From a virus: a stretch of DNA of 47,801 nt. The position numbers and the translations under genes are program-made. The notes under the pieces were generated by a model. That model was not told where the DNA came from and searched no databases. It was given only the letters and a program-made list of their open reading frames with translations. Shown piece by piece: positions 46,861-47,801 of the stretch; the first letter of the stretch is position 1; every line of letters begins with the position of its first letter. Location of the stretch: positions 1 through 47,801 of IMG/VR virus record IMGVR_UViG_3300027985_000083. The stretch is one strand, 5' to 3'.

Positions 46861-47651
46861 TAATCATTCCTTTCAAATGTCTTATCTCTTGGGCCTTTAC
46901 GGGAGTTCCGGCCGTAATTAGGATATTTTACACCGCCATTAACACGCCATTGCTTGCGAGATAGCCATTGATTCTGTCTGCGAGCCTCTTGTTCAGACTT
47001 CTGATCCGCCACTTGCTTCAGTCGAAGCATTGCACGGCTCTTGGCTTCCTCAATAAGTAAGGTGAACGCCTCGTCAGGAAGGTCTGGCACAGCATCGTCT
47101 AGATGCGTCCATGTTGGCATTACATACGCACAAGCCTGTACCTTAGAGCTCTGAATGGTATTTTCAACAGAAGCTAGGTAGCTGTCAAATACAAGCACGT
47201 TGTCATCAAAGCTGGTGAAGTATTCAGGGTTCTTGTCGTTGCGTATAAGTAGCTCAATGCCTGTGTGGTCTTGTATTACATCCACGTTGACCAAATCGCT
47301 GTTAAGCGAATTCTGACGGCGTAGGAAGGCGTCTGGCTCTAGCCACTTCATTGTCTGATAGATGCGACGATTGGGCTGGTCAGGCTTAACGCAGTTATAA
47401 TTCACATACACCATCTCCTTAATTGGAGACTCAAGGTACATGTGAGTTGGCTGTGCTGGTGTGGTGGAGTTTACAAGATTGACTAGCTTGCGTAGATGAG
47501 CCCAGTTACGATTGGACATAAGCGCCATGTACGCGCTTCGCACAATAGAGGCGACCTGCTGAGATTCAACAGTGTCATCAATACTGTTAACCTCATCAGA
47601 ATCCATGTCAGATAGGATTTCTTGTACAATCTCTAGTAGTGTGTATTTCAT
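46860..47651 (-). CDS. Tail adaptor / head-tail connector protein (T7 gp11-like, 263 aa)
   Basis: Helical protein opening MKYTLLEIVQEILSDMDSDE with an AYMALMSNRNWAHLRKL stretch and SPIKEMVYVNYN, features common to gp11-type adaptors that join portal and nozzle. The C-terminus is Arg/Gln-rich. Length exceeds T7 gp11 (196 aa) by about 65 residues. It lies between the 617-started virion gene and the nozzle gene. Confidence 0.8.
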   Translation of the reverse strand: MKYTLLEIVQEILSDMDSDEVNSIDDTVESQQVASIVRSAYMALMSNRNWAHLRKLVNLVNSTTPAQPTHMYLESPIKEMVYVNYNCVKPDQPNRRIYQTMKWLEPDAFLRRQNSLNSDLVNVDVIQDHTGIELLIRNDKNPEYFTSFDDNVLVFDSYLASVENTIQSSKVQACAYVMPTWTHLDDAVPDLPDEAFTLLIEEAKSRAMLRLKQVADQKSEQEARRQNQWLSRKQWRVNGGVKYPNYGRNSRKGPRDKTFERND

Positions 47652-47801
47652 TACGCACCACCTACAAACTTGTTAACAACCACAGTTGCACTAGGTACAA
47701 TATTCCACCCTGAGATTGTCGGGGAAACTACGAATAGGCCACCATCGTTAGTACCAGCACTATCTCTGGCCACTTCCATTGTCATTGTATCTCCAGCAGC
47801 C
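47651..47801 (-). CDS. C-terminal copy of the virion protein gene that starts at 617 (partial at window end)
   Basis: Bases 47658-47801 duplicate 1-144, so this is the 3' end of the gene beginning at 617. It encodes the C-terminal residues ending VVNKFVGGA. The stop codon TAA (47653-47651) shares its last A with the ATG of the downstream adaptor gene. It is not a second gene, only the same gene seen again at the sequence end. Confidence 0.85.
   Translation of the reverse strand, partial: AAGDTMTMEVARDSAGTNDGGLFVVSPTISGWNIVPSATVVVNKFVGGA
47658..47801. repeat. 144-bp direct repeat of the two sequence ends (right copy)
   Basis: Identical to bases 1-144, inside the 3' part of the virion gene that starts at 617. 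Joining at this repeat restores a complete 207-aa frame. Confidence 0.9.

Noticed and set aside
1-47801. Lysogeny genes, tRNAs, CRISPR array, transposons
   Set aside because: Looked for on both strands; no integrase, repressor, cloverleaf-like tRNA, regular spacer array or transposase was found by eye.

Overview
The window is an essentially complete tailed-phage genome with podovirus gene content. Bases 1-144 are repeated exactly at 47658-47801, so the unique molecule is 47,657 bp, circularly permuted or assembled with an overlap. No integrase, repressor, tRNA, CRISPR array or transposase was seen, which suggests a strictly lytic phage. Sigma70-type promoters, rRNA-like boxA sites and strong Shine-Dalgarno sequences point to a Gram-negative, probably gammaproteobacterial, host. 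There is no phage RNA polymerase. A small sigma-like factor (26303-26791) suggests that host polymerase is redirected to late genes, as in phiEco32-type podoviruses.

Layout: a gene-poor control region (about 11317-12397) separates two divergent blocks. The plus block (12.4-35.8 kb) carries early genes, an amide-bond chemistry cluster and replication. The minus block starts at 11316 with lysis genes and runs down through tailspike, terminase, portal, scaffold, capsid and a small virion protein. It crosses the sequence ends and continues through adaptor, nozzle and internal virion proteins to 35800. The blocks converge on a bidirectional terminator at 35781-35796.

Plus block: many tiny genes (12.4-16.2 kb, several single-membrane-span) precede a cluster at 15.0-23.6 kb with a radical SAM protein, a class I-like and a class II glutamine amidotransferase, a COOH-NH2 ligase, a GS-fold amidoligase and an ATP-grasp ligase. 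This set resembles phage peptide or amide modification systems predicted by comparative genomics. Between these genes lie about eleven tiny ORFs ending in FKGN(I)K or a close variant, where the codons of that tail contain the ribosome binding site of the next gene. Replication follows: primase-helicase, family A DNA polymerase split in two by an HNH endonuclease gene, SSB, 5'-3' exonuclease (apparently with an AUA start), HNH nuclease, DUF3310, PhoH-like ATPase, Dam-like methylase and a metallophosphoesterase.

Most notable: the major capsid gene is interrupted by a 904-nt group I intron carrying a LAGLIDADG homing endonuclease, with splice sites predictable to the base (P1, P10, P7, P8 and P9 are all visible). 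The control region has up to four sigma70-like promoters and three boxA-like sites, suggesting rRNA-style antitermination of early transcription. All functional calls rest on reading motifs and gene order; no database search was run.
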